Assembly (NCBI GenBank): GCA_937873715.1
Contig: CALMYJ010000003.1
Span: 1 to 64,000 of the forward strand
Source of the DNA: an uncultured Chitinophagaceae bacterium
GTDB lineage: Bacteria; Bacteroidota; Bacteroidia; Chitinophagales; Chitinophagaceae
DNA length: 64,000 nt
Reading direction: 5' to 3'
Shown: piece after piece, positions 16,442-26,220 of the stretch
How positions within the stretch are numbered: position 1 is the stretch's first letter
Layout: each line of letters starts with the position of its first letter
Notes under the pieces: model-generated
What the model was told of the DNA's origin: nothing
The model's input: the letters and a program-made list of their open reading frames with translations, nothing else
Databases searched by the model: none
Made by a program: the position numbers and the translations under genes

Positions 16442-18595
16442 TTATTTAAAATCGTTTTCAGTTACACCTTCATTAATCTTAAAGCCGGATAATTTAATGG
16501 TAAACTCCTGGCCACCGGTATTCCGGGTAATTTCTGCAGGCAGTAACAGTGGTCCTGCCTTGGTATAGTCTTTATATTCTACCACTTCGGCTATCTCTTG
16601 TTCCTGGATTACTGTTACAGACTCTTCCTTTAACAACAACCCCGTTTTTACCGCATACTCCTGTATCGATACCTTTCCGCTGGGCATGGTTACTTTAAGG
16701 CGGTATGTAGCTTCCCCATTGGTATTACCGGTACCCAGGTAATCGGTTTTGTAACCGGCATCCGTCATGTAAAATAATTGAGGAATTACGCCCTTTTCAT
16801 CCAAGGCTTCTTTAATTTCCTGCTCATTAAATTCTTTCTTTTGCGGCCCCTGCTGCATGTATCCCTGTTTGCCATCAAACACCCGTTTCATAATTGTCAT
16901 GCTACCCATCTTCAATTCTGTAAATTGTTTGTTGGGGTTCATCCTTTTATCTACGCCTTCAAAACTGCGGCCCATCATATCGAGGCTGATGGTAGCGGTG
17001 ATGGTATTTACATTTTTTATGGCTTCTTTACCACCTACAGCTTTCAGGTAACTTTCAATGATTTCGTATGCCGAAATATTATCGGTGGTTTTGTTGGTTT
17101 CACCGGCATTCACTTCTACAGGCTTATCCGGCACTGGCTCTGCAAAACGATCATATTTTTTTATAGGATAACCCAGCCGCATCAGTTTAGGAATAATTTT
17201 AGCCGCATTGCCCACAATTACAATCCTCGAATTGCTTTCGCTGAAATAGTTTTTTGACACCGCTTTTATTTCATCCAGGGTAACTGCATTAATTTTTTGC
17301 AGGTAGGTGCTGTAAAAATCTTTGGGTAAGCTGTTGATCAAAATAGTATAGGCGTATTCTGCGGTTCTTGCAGGGTCTTCCATTCCAATGGCAAAAGCGC
17401 CGTTGTATTTAGCCTTGGCATTACTGAGTTCCTCTGCAGTAATATTACCGTCACGCATGTTCAATATTTCTTTAAACAGTTCGGCAGTAGCGCTGTCTAC
17501 CTTATCGGTACGTACTGCAGCAGAGGCAGTAAATGTGTTTTGAAAACGGCCACTGCCCACTTTGGAATAACTACCATAAGTAAAGCCGTGTTTTTCCCTG
17601 AGGTTGGTATACAATTTACTTTCTGATCCACCGCCAAGAATATGATTCGCCAGCAGCAGGGCATGATAATCTTTATTATTCATAGGGTTGTTCACCAGGT
17701 TGCCTATCCTTAATTCGCCCTGAACGGCTGTGGGCATGTCTACAAAATTAATTTCGGTTCTCCCGGGGTTTTCCACAGGGGGAATAACGGGAAGGGATAA
17801 CTGCTTTCCTTTCCAACTGCCAAATGCTTTTTCGGCCAGTGCCTTAGCTGCTGCCGGGGTTATATCTCCTACAAAAATCAAGTACGAACGGGATGGTGTG
17901 ATGTAATTATTATAGGCATCCTTTACATCGGCCAGTGTGAGTTTTTTTACGGTTTCCTCGGTAGTAAATTCGCCCAGGGCAGTTTGTTTACCGTGGCTCA
18001 ATGCTTCGTATACCCTGTCGGCAATAGCCGGGGCACTTTTTTCATTGGCTTTCAAACCCGTTAAAGTCATTGATTTTAGTTTATCAAACGATTCCTGTGT
18101 AAAAGCCGGGTTCCGTACTGCATCGGCCATAAGGCTAAATGCCTTATCAAAATAGCGTGTTAATGCACTTACCGTGCCACCGCCGGCGTTAAGATTAACA
18201 TCGGCACCAATAATATCAACAGCTTCATCAAAGGCATCTTTAGGCATACTGGTAGTACCTTCTGATAACATATTGCCCATTAAATCGAGCAGGCCTGCTT
18301 TATCGCCTTCCTTTACCGGGCCAAAGTCGATATTCAATGTGGCCCTCACCCTTGGTAATTTGTGATTTTCAACCACTAGTACAGTCATTCCATTGGGCAG
18401 GTTAAACTGGGCAGGCTCTTTAATGGTAACTACAGGTGCAGGCCCTGCTACCGGCCTTTTGGTGCGGTCAATTTTTTTGGTTTGCGCTGTGGCAGGTTGT
18501 ATAAAAAATATACCCACCAGTATAAAAATTAATGTGATAAAGCTGCAACCCTGTAACGCTTTATGCTTTTGTATATAATTGAATGTATGTTTCAT
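16442..18595 (-). CDS. M16-family peptidase-like protein, inactive type, fused to a LolA-like C-terminal domain
   Basis: A 717-residue exported protein (signal peptide through FIQPATAQ, about 1-38). Residues about 50-485 form two M16 half-domains, but the zinc motif HxxEH is replaced (LLDLMGNMLSEG), so it should be the non-catalytic partner. The substrate-binding R/Y region GGGSESKLYTNLREKHGFTY is present. Residues about 500-717 form an added beta-rich domain (SYLKAVGGKEAIKNVNTITA onward, ending SGFKINEGVTENDF) that resembles LolA/LolB-like lipoprotein carrier folds. It follows the active M16 gene by 26 bp on the same strand, so the two are probably a co-transcribed heteromer in the periplasm. 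The exact function is unknown. Confidence 0.88.
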   Translation of the reverse strand: MKHTFNYIQKHKALQGCSFITLIFILVGIFFIQPATAQTKKIDRTKRPVAGPAPVVTIKEPAQFNLPNGMTVLVVENHKLPRVRATLNIDFGPVKEGDKAGLLDLMGNMLSEGTTSMPKDAFDEAVDIIGADVNLNAGGGTVSALTRYFDKAFSLMADAVRNPAFTQESFDKLKSMTLTGLKANEKSAPAIADRVYEALSHGKQTALGEFTTEETVKKLTLADVKDAYNNYITPSRSYLIFVGDITPAAAKALAEKAFGSWKGKQLSLPVIPPVENPGRTEINFVDMPTAVQGELRIGNLVNNPMNNKDYHALLLANHILGGGSESKLYTNLREKHGFTYGSYSKVGSGRFQNTFTASAAVRTDKVDSATAELFKEILNMRDGNITAEELSNAKAKYNGAFAIGMEDPARTAEYAYTILINSLPKDFYSTYLQKINAVTLDEIKAVSKNYFSESNSRIVIVGNAAKIIPKLMRLGYPIKKYDRFAEPVPDKPVEVNAGETNKTTDNISAYEIIESYLKAVGGKEAIKNVNTITATISLDMMGRSFEGVDKRMNPNKQFTELKMGSMTIMKRVFDGKQGYMQQGPQKKEFNEQEIKEALDEKGVIPQLFYMTDAGYKTDYLGTGNTNGEATYRLKVTMPSGKVSIQEYAVKTGLLLKEESVTVIQEQEIAEVVEYKDYTKAGPLLLPAEITRNTGGQEFTIKLSGFKINEGVTENDFK

Positions 18596-18621
18596 GCAGT
18601 ATGATTTTATCGGTATAGTGC

Positions 18622-19929
18622 TTATGATTTAGGTAAATAAAACAGTACCACCCGTTGGTTTTTGTTCAGGTATTTTTTGGCTACATCCTGAATATCCTGC
18701 CGGGTTACTTTTCGTATTTCATCCAGTTCGGTATTAATATAGTTGGTGTTGTTATGAAAAGTATATCCTTTGGCGAGGTTTTCGGCAAGGCCCAGCATTT
18801 TACTGTTTTTGCCTACATAATCGTTTTCAAACTGGTTTTGCAGTTTGGTAAACTCTGTTTCGCTTATCAATGTTTGTTGCAATTTTACAATTTCATCATC
18901 CATATCTTTTACCAGGGTATCCAATGGCGTATCGTTATTAGGCAATGCGTAAGTGAGGTATGCTCCATAATCTTCCAGCGCATAGCTAAATGAACCCACC
19001 TGCAGCGAATTCTTTTTTTCGTCTACCATTTTTTTATACATACGGCTGCTGTTGCCCTGGCTCAGTACGGCCGAAGCCATCTCAAGTGCTACCGATTCTT
19101 TGCTGGTAATACCCGGTATACGATAGGCAGCAAGCACGGCAGGTACCTGTATATTGGCATCATAAGCGGGATCTATAATTTCCGTAGTGATTGGGGCTTC
19201 CACAATTTTTTGGCGAACAAGGGGAGTACCAGCCGGTATATCGCCAAAATACTGCTCTACCAACTGCTTTGTAGCTGTAATATCAATATCGCCTGCTATT
19301 ACCAGTACGGCATTGCCGGGAAAATAAAATTTTTTATTAAACGCTTTAAATTCATCCAGTGTGGCGGCATCCAGGTGTTCCATACTGCCAATGGGCACCC
19401 AGCGATAAGGATGCTTGGTAAATAAGCGGCTCATCACTTCTACCAAAAAATTACCATAAGGCTGGTTATCCACCCTCATTCGTTTTTCTTCCTTTACCAC
19501 TTCATTCTGTGTTTTTACACCTACCTCATTAATTACAGGATGCAGCATGCGTTCACTTTCAAGCCAAAGTCCGGTAGCCAGTTGATTTGAGGGGAATACT
19601 TCGTAATAAAAAGTTCTGTCCTGTGTGGTATTGGCATTATGCTGTCCGCCGGCGCTGCTTACAATTTTATCAAACTCCCCTTTTTTAATATTTACGCTGC
19701 CTTCAAACAGCAGGTGTTCAAAAAAGTGGGCAAAGCCGGTGCGATTGGGATCTTCATCTTTACTGCCCACATGATACATTACGGTGGTGGCTACCACCGG
19801 CACCGATTTATCCTGGTGCAACACTACATGCAGGCCATTTTTGAGCTTATATTCTGTAAAGGCTACTTTTTGAGCGGTTGCCACCTGTACAAACAGGAGC
19901 AGCGGCAGGTAAAAAATTTTTTGCTTCAT
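18622..19929 (-). CDS. M16-family zinc metallopeptidase, active type
   Basis: A 435-residue exported M16 peptidase (signal peptide MKQKIFYLPLLLFVQVATAQ). The inverted zinc motif HFFEH lies in FAHFFEHLLFEG at about 65-76, with the downstream glutamate expected in the NEVVKEEKRM region. The second half-domain includes SQGNSSRMYKKMVDEKKN. It should cleave small proteins or peptides in the periplasm, in partnership with the inactive M16 protein encoded just downstream. This two-gene arrangement (active plus inactive) matches mitochondrial-processing-peptidase-like pairs of bacteria. Substrate unknown. Confidence 0.93.
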   Translation of the reverse strand: MKQKIFYLPLLLFVQVATAQKVAFTEYKLKNGLHVVLHQDKSVPVVATTVMYHVGSKDEDPNRTGFAHFFEHLLFEGSVNIKKGEFDKIVSSAGGQHNANTTQDRTFYYEVFPSNQLATGLWLESERMLHPVINEVGVKTQNEVVKEEKRMRVDNQPYGNFLVEVMSRLFTKHPYRWVPIGSMEHLDAATLDEFKAFNKKFYFPGNAVLVIAGDIDITATKQLVEQYFGDIPAGTPLVRQKIVEAPITTEIIDPAYDANIQVPAVLAAYRIPGITSKESVALEMASAVLSQGNSSRMYKKMVDEKKNSLQVGSFSYALEDYGAYLTYALPNNDTPLDTLVKDMDDEIVKLQQTLISETEFTKLQNQFENDYVGKNSKMLGLAENLAKGYTFHNNTNYINTELDEIRKVTRQDIQDVAKKYLNKNQRVVLFYLPKS

Positions 19930-20107
19930 AATGTTGTTTAGTTATTGTTCAAATTTAGTCATATAGAAGATGAGTAACACAGCCATGCGTTTTTAGTTTG
20001 ATAAACGGTATGGCCTGCCTATTGGTAGCCTTAAAAAATAATTTATTACAGTCTGCCGAAAATTTTTGCAAGCAACAGCAAGTTGTATCTTTCGGTAAAT
20101 TTCAGGT

Positions 20108-21667
20108 ATGGCAAATCATGAAGCTTTTATCGGGGCAATAAAAAACGGGTACAGTTTTAAAGGCGAAGCAGTACAAATTGGCGCTGCCATGCTGGATGGC
20201 GAGGTAATTGCAGATGCCCCCATTTTTTTACCCCTGAAAACAATGAACCGGCATGGGCTGATAGCCGGTGCTACCGGTACAGGCAAAACAAAAACCCTGC
20301 AGGTAATCAGTGAGTTTTTAAGCGATAACAGTGTACCTACCCTGCTGATGGATATTAAAGGCGACCTGAGTGGTATTGCCGCCATGGGCAGCACTAATGC
20401 AAAAATTGAAGAACGCTACCAGAAATTAGGCATTGCATACACACCTGCCCAATATACTGCCGAACTGCTTACACTGAGCGGAAAAAAGGGTGTGCAGCTA
20501 AGGGCTACCGTTAGTGAGTTTGGCCCCGTGCTGCTGAGCAAAATCCTGGAGCTGAACGATACCCAGGGCGGCGTGGTAGCCATGATTTTTAAATACTGCG
20601 ATGATAACCAAATGCCCCTGCTGAACTTAAAGGATTTTATAAAAGTGCTGCAATATATCGGCGATGAAGGTAAGGCCGAGCTGGAAAAAACCTATGGCAA
20701 AATATCTACCAGCAGTACCGGCACTATTTTGCGCAAAGTGATTGAACTGCAGCAGCAGGGTGCGGATATTTTTTTTGGTGAAAAAAGTTTTGAGGTAGAC
20801 GACCTGATGCGTACAGACAGCAATGGCCGGGGTATGATTAATATTTTACGGGTAACCGAATTGCAGGATAGGCCTAAACTGTTTGCCACATTTATGTTAC
20901 AAATGCTGGCTGAGTTATATGCCACCTGCCCCGAAGAAGGCGATATGGATAAACCAAAACTGGTACTGTTTATCGACGAAGCACATTTAATTTTCCAGGA
21001 AGCCAGCAGCGCTTTGCTGCAGCAGATAGAAACGATTGTAAAACTCATCCGATCCAAGGGCATCGGTATTTTCTTTTGTACACAAAACCCGATGGATGTA
21101 CCGGCCAGCGTGCTGGCACAACTGGGCATGAAAATACAACATGCCCTGCGTGCCTTTACTGCCGCCGACCGCAAACTGATAAAGCAAACCGCACAAAACT
21201 ATCCTGAAACTGATTTTTATAAAACTGAAGATTTAATTACGCAGTTAGGTATTGGCGAAGCCTTAGTAACCATGCTCAACGAAAAAGGCATACCCACACC
21301 TTTGGCCCATGTAATGCTGTGTGCCCCACGCAGCCGTATGGATGTACTAACCGATGCCGAGATTGATGCGATTGTAAGCAAATCGAGGCTGGTGGCCAAA
21401 TACAACCAGGTAATAGACAGCCACAGTGCGTATGAAATGCTTACCGCCAAGTTAGCAGAAGCCGCAGCAAAAACAACACAGGACAACACTGCAAAAACCA
21501 GCACTACAAAAAAAACCGAACCTTCCACATTTGAAAAAGTAACCAGCAACAGCGTGGTAAAAAGTATGGTCCGTACCGCAGGCAACACTATTGTACGCAG
21601 CCTGCTGGGTGCTTTGGGATTAGGGGGCCGCAGTAGTACAAGAAAAAAAAGTACAGGCTGGCTGTAG
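20108..21667 (+). CDS. HerA-like ATPase (DUF853/YjgR type)
   Basis: A 519-residue P-loop ATPase with Walker A GATGTGKTKTL (about 54-64) and Walker B LVLFIDEAHLIF (about 285-296), followed by a FCTQNPMDVPASVLAQLG segment typical of HerA/FtsK-related proteins of the YjgR/DUF853 family. The C-terminal about 70 residues are low-complexity (Thr/Lys/Ala) with a basic end GRSSTRKKSTGW. Cellular role is poorly known; DNA translocation or pumping has been suggested by homology. No NurA-like nuclease or defence gene is next to it, so a defence role is not supported here. Confidence 0.9.
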   Translation: MANHEAFIGAIKNGYSFKGEAVQIGAAMLDGEVIADAPIFLPLKTMNRHGLIAGATGTGKTKTLQVISEFLSDNSVPTLLMDIKGDLSGIAAMGSTNAKIEERYQKLGIAYTPAQYTAELLTLSGKKGVQLRATVSEFGPVLLSKILELNDTQGGVVAMIFKYCDDNQMPLLNLKDFIKVLQYIGDEGKAELEKTYGKISTSSTGTILRKVIELQQQGADIFFGEKSFEVDDLMRTDSNGRGMINILRVTELQDRPKLFATFMLQMLAELYATCPEEGDMDKPKLVLFIDEAHLIFQEASSALLQQIETIVKLIRSKGIGIFFCTQNPMDVPASVLAQLGMKIQHALRAFTAADRKLIKQTAQNYPETDFYKTEDLITQLGIGEALVTMLNEKGIPTPLAHVMLCAPRSRMDVLTDAEIDAIVSKSRLVAKYNQVIDSHSAYEMLTAKLAEAAAKTTQDNTAKTSTTKKTEPSTFEKVTSNSVVKSMVRTAGNTIVRSLLGALGLGGRSSTRKKSTGWL

Positions 21668-21703
21668 TAAAAAGGGTCGCCAATTTATAAAGCACCCGGC
21701 GTA

Positions 21704-22336
21704 CTAAACAATATTATTCTTTAAGGCATAGGATATTGCTTCCCCTACTGAATGTACCTGCAGTTTTTCGTAAATTTTTTTTACGTGAGCATTTACGGTA
21801 AAATAGCTGATGCCCATTTTATCGGCCACCATTTTATGGCTGAGGCCTTCGGTAAGATATTTCAGGGCTTCTTTTTCCCTGGTAGTAAGGCTTGCACTGC
21901 TGTGCTCAGGCGCAGGCTTTGTATTAAAGTATTTCATTACCCTCAATGCTACACTAGGCGTCATAAACGCACCGCCTTTATATACATCTGTAATGCTTTG
22001 TATAATACCGGGTGCCGGGGTGCTTTTTAAAATATACCCTTCGGCACCGGCCTGCAGGGCGGCAAATATTTTATCGCTGTCTTCAAACACTGTTTGCATG
22101 ATGATTTTTATACCGGGATAATATTGCTTAATTAACCTTACCCCATCAATACCGTTTACCACAGGCATTTCAATATCCATCAACACCACATCGGGTTGCA
22201 GCGCTTCCATATCAGCAATTACATGGCTGCAATTGGTAAAAGCGCCTATACATTCAACCCCCTCACTCAATTGCAGCAGCACTTCGAGGCTTTTGCGCCG
22301 GGCATCGTTATCATCGTATATTACCACTTTAATCAT
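21704..22336 (-). CDS. NarL/LuxR-family response regulator
   Basis: A 210-residue regulator with receiver domain (acidic DDND at 8-11, phosphoacceptor D in DVVLMDIEMPVVNG, K in GYILKSTPAP) and C-terminal LuxR helix-turn-helix (about 145-205: LTTREKEALKYLTEGLSHKM, then ISYFTVNAHVKKIYEKLQVH). It is 30 bp downstream of the HisKA_3 kinase gene on the same strand; together they form a two-component system. Targets unknown. Confidence 0.95.
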   Translation of the reverse strand: MIKVVIYDDNDARRKSLEVLLQLSEGVECIGAFTNCSHVIADMEALQPDVVLMDIEMPVVNGIDGVRLIKQYYPGIKIIMQTVFEDSDKIFAALQAGAEGYILKSTPAPGIIQSITDVYKGGAFMTPSVALRVMKYFNTKPAPEHSSASLTTREKEALKYLTEGLSHKMVADKMGISYFTVNAHVKKIYEKLQVHSVGEAISYALKNNIV

Positions 22337-22366
22337 AAGCTGTAAATGTCAACAATAAAAATATTA

Positions 22367-23725
22367 TCAGGTATCACTAATATTAGCGATAGGCAATAAG
22401 CAGGTTAGCGTAACGCCATGCCCCGGGGCAGTAAGTATTGTACATATACCGCCAAGTATTTGGGCACGGTGCTGCATATTGCGAATGCCATTACCCAAAA
22501 TGACAGTGCCCGTGTTGAATCCTTTGCCATTATCCTTAATGGTTACCACCAGGTTGCTGCTATCCATATATAAGTTTACTTCAGCCGTATCGGCTGCGCT
22601 GTACTTAGCCACATTATTCAATGCTTCTTTAATCATAAGCAGGATGTTTTTCCTGGCTTCCATATTGGTAATACGCAAGGTAGCATCCGGCGCAATATTG
22701 TATATACATTTAATGTTTTTGGCGGCCAGTAAACTGCTGCCGTAGTTTTTTATCTTGGCTTCAATAGTGAGGTGCTCATCTGCAGCCGACTGCATAGCCC
22801 ATACTATATCACCCATCCTGTCCATCACCTGCTGTGTATTAGTGGATATTTCCCGCAGCAGCTCTTTGGCCTTGCCGGGTTTCTGGTCAAAAATATTTTC
22901 GGCCAGTGCACTGTAAATATGCAAACTGCTGAGCGACGCCCCGATATCGTCGTGCAAATCGCTGGAAATTTTTTGCCTGATGCCCGAAAGCTTTTTCATC
23001 AACTGCTCGTTACGTTCATATTCATCTATCAACTGTTGCTGTGATTGTATCACGTTTTTTTCCAACAGCCTCGATTTAAAAATGAGGCCTGTATTCAGCA
23101 ACAATAACTCCAGCAATACAGCAATCTCCATGGGATAATATACTGCTGGGTTGCCAATGCCCAACTGCCTGCTGGTGGCTGCCACCACAATGCCGCTAAT
23201 ACCGCCCAATGCTATCATAAGGCCGCCGCCAATTACAAAATAATCAAGCGCCCCTCCCTCGTTATATAAAACATATAGTATCCAAACAGCCACACCAAAC
23301 ATAAAAGGACTACACACCATAAATACAACATTAGCCGTAGCCATATCTATCCCTAAAGGCACAAATGCTGCAAATGCAACCATTACAGTAAGCACAAAAG
23401 CCTTAAAAATAATCACCGGCAGGTATGCCTTGCGGGCAGGGGTAATGTCAAGAAACCTGCTGCCAAAATGTACGTACAGGTAAAACGCCAGCGCCAGCAT
23501 AGGCACATCGAGCAGCCGTTGCAGGTAGGGGTAGGCCAGGGAGTAGCCGGTAAGGTTAATTTGTATTTCGAGGCAATTATAAATATATGTGCTGATGCAA
23601 AGGATGTAAAGGATATAATACAGGTATTCTTTTCGTTTAAAAATAATATACTGTATCAGGATGAATACGGCCTGAAAAAGCGCAATAGATAACAGTAAAG
23701 TATGTACGAGTGAAGGAATCTGCAC
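22367..23725 (-). CDS. Membrane sensor histidine kinase, HisKA_3/NarX type
   Basis: A 452-residue kinase. Residues about 1-215 contain roughly seven hydrophobic segments and form a seven-helix membrane sensor without a periplasmic domain. The dimerisation/phosphoacceptor motif is SSDLHDDIGASLSSLHIYSA (about 255-274, H259 region), and the C-terminal HATPase has KEALNNVAKYS and GNGIRNMQHRA. It starts at GTG 23725, the only start giving the first membrane segment in full. It probably phosphorylates the NarL-type regulator encoded 30 bp downstream. Confidence 0.92.
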   Translation of the reverse strand: MQIPSLVHTLLLSIALFQAVFILIQYIIFKRKEYLYYILYILCISTYIYNCLEIQINLTGYSLAYPYLQRLLDVPMLALAFYLYVHFGSRFLDITPARKAYLPVIIFKAFVLTVMVAFAAFVPLGIDMATANVVFMVCSPFMFGVAVWILYVLYNEGGALDYFVIGGGLMIALGGISGIVVAATSRQLGIGNPAVYYPMEIAVLLELLLLNTGLIFKSRLLEKNVIQSQQQLIDEYERNEQLMKKLSGIRQKISSDLHDDIGASLSSLHIYSALAENIFDQKPGKAKELLREISTNTQQVMDRMGDIVWAMQSAADEHLTIEAKIKNYGSSLLAAKNIKCIYNIAPDATLRITNMEARKNILLMIKEALNNVAKYSAADTAEVNLYMDSSNLVVTIKDNGKGFNTGTVILGNGIRNMQHRAQILGGICTILTAPGHGVTLTCLLPIANISDT

Positions 23726-23773
23726 TTTTAAAAGTACAACATTTTAGCACTATAAAAATACCCCCGATAACGC

Positions 23774-25519
23774 TTATTCATTGCTGCAGCCCTGCAGAAA
23801 ATCTTTAATGCCCTCTATAATCTTTTCTACCATCTGCTGCTGAAAATCATTGTTGAGAATTTTCTCTTCCTCTTCAAGGTTACTGATAAACAAAGTTTCT
23901 ATCAGTACATTAGGGTATTCCGTAGGGCTGTTGAGCATAAAATTGAAACTGCCGGTATTGCCATACTCTTTGAGGCCAAGTTCCAGCAGGCGCTTATAAA
24001 TGGTGAGGCTTAAAAGCTGGAAGCCAATGTAACGGTAGTAGGTGCTTGTGCCACCTGCCCGGAAGGGATCTTCGGAGGAATTAAGATGAATACTTAGTAA
24101 TAAATCCGGCTGGTTGTCCCTGTAAAAAAGTATGCGTTCCTTATTATCAAAAAAATGTTCGTTTTCACGGGTCATCATCACTTTGGCGCCTTCTTTTTTT
24201 AATGCCTGCTGCAATTTGAGTGAAAGTGCTAACGTAATTTCTTTTTCATATACACCGGTAGCGCCAACGGCTCCATTGTTGCTGCCGCCATGACCGGCAT
24301 CTACAGCAATGGTTAAATTTTTTAACAACAAATGCTGCGGCTGTTGTTTTACCCGTATCACTAAGCTGTTGCCACTGTAGTAAATACTATGCCCCCAATG
24401 CTGATGGTGTTTTAATTGTATCGTTACCCGAAAAATATCATCGGCCACCTGCTCATAATCCACTGCAGCAATTTCTTTGGTGCTTTGCAGTTGTGTTATC
24501 CAGTTGGTATTGTTGGTGGCTCCAAATATATCCACCACAATCCTGGATGGATGTATTAACTGAAAGCTTTGATAAGGCAGCCGTGCAAACAATCCAATTT
24601 TCACATAATCGTACACGCTATCGCCATACACATTCCATTTATCGGTAAGCGAATTGGGGGCAAATGTTCCCTTCGGCATCAACTCCACATGCTCCTCCGG
24701 TATGTATGCCGTTCGGTTTTTGGCCAATTGTATTTTATAATCGCTGCCCACTTTACCAATTACTTTTAGCAGCACATTGCTATCCAGGTAGCCTACTTTT
24801 GCGCCGCCCAGCCTGTCGTTGCCCAGGCCGTATTCCAGGTGAGCCAGCCGCCCTTTTGTTTTGGCCACATCGGGGGTATAGGCCGACATTACTGAATACA
24901 AACTTTTAGTTGCTTTAGTGGTGCTGTTCCCCAGCGAATCGGTTAAAGTAAAGGGCAGGTTGATTAAAAAAAAACTATCAGTGGGTTGTATGCTGTATTC
25001 GCCCTGGTAAATGCCGGGCATGCCTTTGGTTAAGGATAAAGGCATTTCCTGCAGTACGGCGTCATTGATGGTAGTGAGCTGGCAGCGGGGCAGTGCTTTT
25101 ACTTTAAACTGTATTTTATCACCCGGCTGCAGCGACAGGCTGCCTTCGGGAAATACTTCTATACTTTCTATGGCCAGGGTTTTTACCGGTACGGCTGGCT
25201 TAGGTACCGTATACGTGTAACTGATTTTTTTTAGGGCAGTTTTGCCACCTGATTCTGCCTTAATGGTAAAAGTGCTGTCACCGGGTTTCAGGTTCAGTTC
25301 AATTGCGAATGCCCCGGTACTGTAAACTTTTATGGGTTTATCATTTACGGTTATACTACACTGCTTACAGGTAGATCCGGTAATAAACTGCTTGGCATTA
25401 CTTACTGTATTGGCTGTTTTGTAAGGCTGCACCAGCTTTATTATCGGTTCAGTTAGTTTTTGCGCCGTTGCAGAAGCATAAAAGAGTTGCAGAAAAAAAA
25501 TATGGAGTAACAGTCGCAT
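23774..25519 (-). CDS. N-acetylmuramoyl-L-alanine amidase, exported
   Basis: A 581-residue exported cell-wall hydrolase (signal peptide MRLLLHIFFLQLFYASATAQ). The C-terminal about 200 residues are an Amidase_3 domain: zinc ligands in IAVDAGHGGSNNGA, the glutamate in YEKEITLALS, the histidine in LLLSIHLNSS, and the catalytic glutamate in NVLIETLFISN. Upstream parts include an SH3-like beta region (LRVIGKVGSDYKIQLAKNR type) and an AMIN-like segment (IHPSRIVVDIFG). It should cleave the bond between N-acetylmuramic acid and L-alanine of peptidoglycan in the periplasm, for example during cell separation. Size and domain order differ from E. coli AmiABC. Confidence 0.93.
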   Translation of the reverse strand: MRLLLHIFFLQLFYASATAQKLTEPIIKLVQPYKTANTVSNAKQFITGSTCKQCSITVNDKPIKVYSTGAFAIELNLKPGDSTFTIKAESGGKTALKKISYTYTVPKPAVPVKTLAIESIEVFPEGSLSLQPGDKIQFKVKALPRCQLTTINDAVLQEMPLSLTKGMPGIYQGEYSIQPTDSFFLINLPFTLTDSLGNSTTKATKSLYSVMSAYTPDVAKTKGRLAHLEYGLGNDRLGGAKVGYLDSNVLLKVIGKVGSDYKIQLAKNRTAYIPEEHVELMPKGTFAPNSLTDKWNVYGDSVYDYVKIGLFARLPYQSFQLIHPSRIVVDIFGATNNTNWITQLQSTKEIAAVDYEQVADDIFRVTIQLKHHQHWGHSIYYSGNSLVIRVKQQPQHLLLKNLTIAVDAGHGGSNNGAVGATGVYEKEITLALSLKLQQALKKEGAKVMMTRENEHFFDNKERILFYRDNQPDLLLSIHLNSSEDPFRAGGTSTYYRYIGFQLLSLTIYKRLLELGLKEYGNTGSFNFMLNSPTEYPNVLIETLFISNLEEEEKILNNDFQQQMVEKIIEGIKDFLQGCSNE

Positions 25520-25555
25520 CCGGGAATATTATTTTTTAAAACCGAATGTAATAAA

Positions 25556-25577
25556 AAAGGGGGCCGAAGCCCCCTTT
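25556..25577. terminator. G/C-rich hairpin between the amidase and the small secreted gene
   Basis: Arms AAAGGGGGC (25556-25564) and GCCCCCTTT (25569-25577), loop CGAA. On the minus strand a T-run follows, fitting termination of the small secreted protein gene just upstream. Confidence 0.75.
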
Positions 25578-25598
25578 ATAAAAAGTTAATTGAGCAGA

Positions 25599-26108
25599 TT
25601 ATTTATACGTATATGTAACACCATTTTTTATAGACTGTTTAACCCCAAAGTTGTCGTTTTTATCAGACACCATCAGGATAAAGGGAGCGCCTGCCTCTGC
25701 AGCAGCTTCTTTAATACGCCTTGTTGCTTTTTTATCTGCTGTGCTTGCGGTATTGTAAGAGATGAATCCGGCAGTTTTTCCTTTCACTTCTTCACCCTTT
25801 TTTAAGCCTACTACCTGGCTTTTATCGGTAAGAATTTGAACTTTTTCCCAATCATCTTTACCACTAATAACAATTTTTTCACTAACCTCTTCTTTACGGC
25901 CAGATGCGTAGGTAATTGTGGCTACAGCCAGTTTGCTGATTGTTTGTTCTGCATCTTCACCGGGATATTTGTAAGTAATTACATCTTCACCAACTTTTAC
26001 AATTTTTACTTCAAGGGTTTCTCCGGAATGTTTTACCATTTTATCGTTTTGGGCAAAACCTGCAAATGCCAACAGATTAAAAAATGCCAGTACAATTAGT
26101 TTTTTCAT
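25599..26108 (-). CDS. Small secreted protein of unknown function
   Basis: A 169-residue protein with a clear signal peptide (MKKLIVLAFFNLLAFAGFAQ). The mature part is beta-rich (VKHSGETLEVKIVKVGEDVI, TYKYPGEDAEQTISKL, ASGRKEEVSEKIVISG) and then alanine/lysine-rich. I do not recognise a named family; a short beta-barrel or SHOCT-free stress-related protein of Bacteroidota seems possible. It is followed by a strong terminator and is probably transcribed alone. Function unknown. Confidence 0.8.
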   Translation of the reverse strand: MKKLIVLAFFNLLAFAGFAQNDKMVKHSGETLEVKIVKVGEDVITYKYPGEDAEQTISKLAVATITYASGRKEEVSEKIVISGKDDWEKVQILTDKSQVVGLKKGEEVKGKTAGFISYNTASTADKKATRRIKEAAAEAGAPFILMVSDKNDNFGVKQSIKNGVTYTYK

Positions 26109-26168
26109 TTTAGTTTTTTAAGATGCAAATATATTTTACACATTAATATAACCCAATTATAATTTGCG

Positions 26169-26189
26169 AAAAGAGTAAGCCGCTCTTTT
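26169..26189 (-). terminator. Possible terminator after the acyl-CoA dehydrogenase gene
   Basis: Arms AAAAGAG (26169-26175) and CTCTTTT (26183-26189), loop of 7, about 30 bp past the stop of the dehydrogenase gene. Only the stem itself supplies the T-run on the minus strand, so support is moderate. Confidence 0.4.
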
Positions 26190-26220
26190 TCTTATTAACA
26201 TTTTGCCTGTTAAAACGCTG

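Noticed and set aside
20108..21667. HerA-like ATPase as part of a defence island
   Set aside because: No nuclease (NurA-like), Sir2 or other defence partner nearby; the YjgR/DUF853 type is common in core genomes.
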